The notes beneath the pieces are model-generated. The model did not search any database, was not told where the DNA came from, and saw only the letters and a program-made list of their open reading frames with translations. Made by a program: the position numbers and the translations under genes. From positions 558,001 to 622,000 of the forward strand of contig NZ_SDQC01000002.1 in assembly GCF_004153445.1 (NCBI RefSeq): 64,000 nucleotides of DNA, read 5' to 3'. Below, in pieces: positions 62,592-64,000 of this stretch (its first letter is position 1; each line of letters begins with the position of its first letter). This DNA is from Allopusillimonas soli. Lineage in GTDB: Bacteria; Pseudomonadota; Gammaproteobacteria; Burkholderiales; Burkholderiaceae_B.

Positions 62592-62719
62592 TGCCCCAGG
62601 CGCGCATTTTGCTGCTTAGTGCATGCGTTGAATTGAGTCTTATCTGCTGCATGCCAGGGGAGTTTTTTCTCTTTATCTGAAGCCCAGTTACACGACTGCG
62701 ATACACCAGGAGGCGCTGC

Positions 62720-62926
62720 ATGGCCAAGGATATCTATAGCCTGTTGTCGGATGAACTGAACAACAAGACGAGTGCCGACATCCCCATCAAGAAACTGCAG
62801 GAATTCGCTGGCGACGATTGGCTGTTAGTAGTCACTGAGCAGGCTCAACGCTTAAATGCCATAGCCGAACCGAGTCCGGGAGACAAACGATTAGCAAGAA
62901 TCAGGCGGAGCAAGCAGCCAAAATAG
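62720..62926 (+). CDS. unrecognised small basic protein
   Basis: A 68-residue frame starting MAKDIYSLLSDELNNKTSADIPIKKLQEFAGDDWLLVV, with a strong AGGAGG six bases before the ATG. The C-terminus is basic (KRLARIRRSKQPK). Helical, soluble, no cysteine. No family recognised. Lies in the AT-rich tail. Confidence 0.6.
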   Translation: MAKDIYSLLSDELNNKTSADIPIKKLQEFAGDDWLLVVTEQAQRLNAIAEPSPGDKRLARIRRSKQPK

Positions 62927-63116
62927 GCATCCATCTCCAAGATATGGATACTGAAATAGTGTTGTAGCTCGCGCGTGACTTAGATGCCACGAGAGCTTTT
63001 AGAACGCCTCAAGGGAAGCCGCGCAACGACAATTTGCAGTCAATAGGAAACCAGGGCGCGCAACGAATACGGCGCGATAAAGGCAAAGTAGCAACTCAAT
63101 AGACTTACGGTAATTG

Positions 63117-63710
63117 TTAACCGGACACCCGCTCTTTCATTTCCTTGGCCATTTCCAGGTGGTGCTCGAGTATTGGAAGAGTCTTCTTCACATATGACTT
63201 AAGGGCAGCATCGGTTAATTGGCTCTGGGCATTCTTAAATAAACTCACGGCTTCCTCATGTGCCGCAACACCAATGTCCTGCGCATACGCGCGGTCGAAC
63301 TCCACTCCCTGCAACGTGCTCATAGCTTTTAATTTTGCCTTCTGAGCCATGGACGGCTCCGCAGGCGGTGTGTACCCCTTCTTGCTTGAAATTGCGGCCA
63401 ATTTATCGTTGGCAAGCGTGTGATCCTTGAGCATTTGTTTGGCAAATGACTGGACCTGATTATTCTTGGTCTTCTCCATTGCTACTTTGCTCGCTTCAAC
63501 TTCCGTATAACCCGATTGTGCTGCCTTGTTAATGAAATCCTGTTCCTGTTGAGTAAACGTTTGGCTTTGAGAGTGCGCTCCGCCCTGTTGCATCTGAGGC
63601 GCAGGCGAAGCCGCCTTCGGTTGACCAAGCGCGATGCTTGATATCAGCATCGCGCTGCAGCCCAAAATGACAATCTCTGAGCTACGCACATGTAAAAAAA
63701 ATAGCTTCAT
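63117..63710 (-). CDS. DUF4142 exported protein
   Basis: A 197-residue protein with an N-terminal signal (VILGCSAMLISSIALG) and AGGAG nine bases upstream of ATG 63710. The mature helical domain is the DUF4142 ferritin-like bundle: FTQQEQDFINKAAQSGYTEVEASKVAMEKTKNNQVQSFAKQMLKDHTLANDKLAAISSKKG, then FDRAYAQDIGVAAHEEAVSLFKNAQ and HHLEMAKEM. The family is common on stress islands and plasmids. Function unknown. Confidence 0.9.
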   Translation of the reverse strand: MKLFFLHVRSSEIVILGCSAMLISSIALGQPKAASPAPQMQQGGAHSQSQTFTQQEQDFINKAAQSGYTEVEASKVAMEKTKNNQVQSFAKQMLKDHTLANDKLAAISSKKGYTPPAEPSMAQKAKLKAMSTLQGVEFDRAYAQDIGVAAHEEAVSLFKNAQSQLTDAALKSYVKKTLPILEHHLEMAKEMKERVSG

Positions 63711-64000
63711 CTATCTTGCTCCTGAAGTTTGGCTCGACAAAAGCCGGTTGCACACCTTTTTTCTCAGCAATTTGCGCGCCGCAACTCATTAAAGGCGTGA
63801 TTTTTTTTGGTGTCTTTGCATTTGATCAGCGCAACTCGAGGACATGGGCTGAGAATATGGGCAAGCAGATCGAACACGGGCGGATCTGCCTGATAGGCCT
63901 TCGCTGGTAAGGGCGGGATCACGACTTCCTGTTCCAAGAGAATAGGAGCGCTACCGGTAAAGCTTATCAATCCTCTCACATGACGACGATGCGTTCTGTG
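63711..64000. other. non-coding or unresolved end of window
   Basis: Two short opposite frames cover this stretch (63716-63910 plus, 63764-63979 minus), neither with a ribosome-binding site or recognisable content. I see no supported gene here; a gene could enter from the right edge. Confidence 0.4.

Noticed and set aside
63716-63979. Two small opposite ORFs at the right end
   Set aside because: No ribosome-binding sites and no recognisable features; they overlap each other.

Overview
This window looks like a chromosomal segment of a betaproteobacterium of the order Burkholderiales, most likely family Alcaligenaceae (Bordetella, Achromobacter, Pusillimonas or a relative). The reasons are gene orders typical of that group (leuC-leuD-leuB-asd-fimV, hemC-hemD-hemX-hemY, recA-recX near DUF2889-sucC-sucD), a BrkB-type YihY protein, an N-terminally extended aspartate carbamoyltransferase and a TctDE-like two-component pair. 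The genus is inference. Up to about position 60,600 the sequence is GC-rich and tightly packed with ordinary chromosomal genes. The last 3.3 kb, after a tRNA gene, is visibly more AT-rich and carries small stress-type genes.

Layout: 1-5150 (minus) leucine biosynthesis, then asd and the start of fimV, which runs off the left edge. 5325-9281 (minus) M48 lipoprotein protease, aroC, selO and a DUF2069 membrane protein. 9360-11166 (plus) YihY/BrkB and a CBS-pair protein. 11176-16892: dusA and a GAF/PucR regulator (minus), divergent from a class II (catabolic-type) HMG-CoA reductase and a periplasmic binding protein (plus). 17034-18883 (plus) thrB, possibly leaderless, and a membrane protein. 18899-28274 (minus) a ten-gene, mostly overlapping Tad/Flp type IVb pilus operon with an FHA-TadA fusion. 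28518-34973 (minus) a small membrane ORF, hemC, hemD, hemX, hemY, ppa and a fumarylacetoacetate-hydrolase-family gene. 35146-38777 (minus) TerC family, sucCD and DUF2889.

38807-42230 holds metE and metR, divergent around a perfect MetR box. 42227-43931 (minus) recX and recA, with a perfect LexA box. 44150-48134 (plus) a response regulator, its sensor kinase and an MHS-type transporter with an unusual insert. 48135-48485 is non-coding, with several hairpins and a strong terminator. 48486-49388 (plus) rdgC. 49468-60443 (minus) pyrB, a small membrane protein, a SecD-head-like lipoprotein, pbpC and a thioester alpha-2-macroglobulin. 60613-60691 is a tRNA with anticodon CAU. 60896-63710 holds hemerythrin, iron-permease-like, DUF4142 and three unrecognised small genes.

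The parts most worth a second look are the Tad operon (FHA fused to the ATPase, no peptidase, TadZ or TadD in the window), the regulator/HMG-CoA reductase/binding-protein module, the aspartate carbamoyltransferase with a helix-turn-helix-like N-terminus, the 14-codon leader ORF overlapping metE, the 41-residue ORF before hemC, the 48.2-48.34 kb hairpin cluster and the lipoprotein resembling the SecD periplasmic head.
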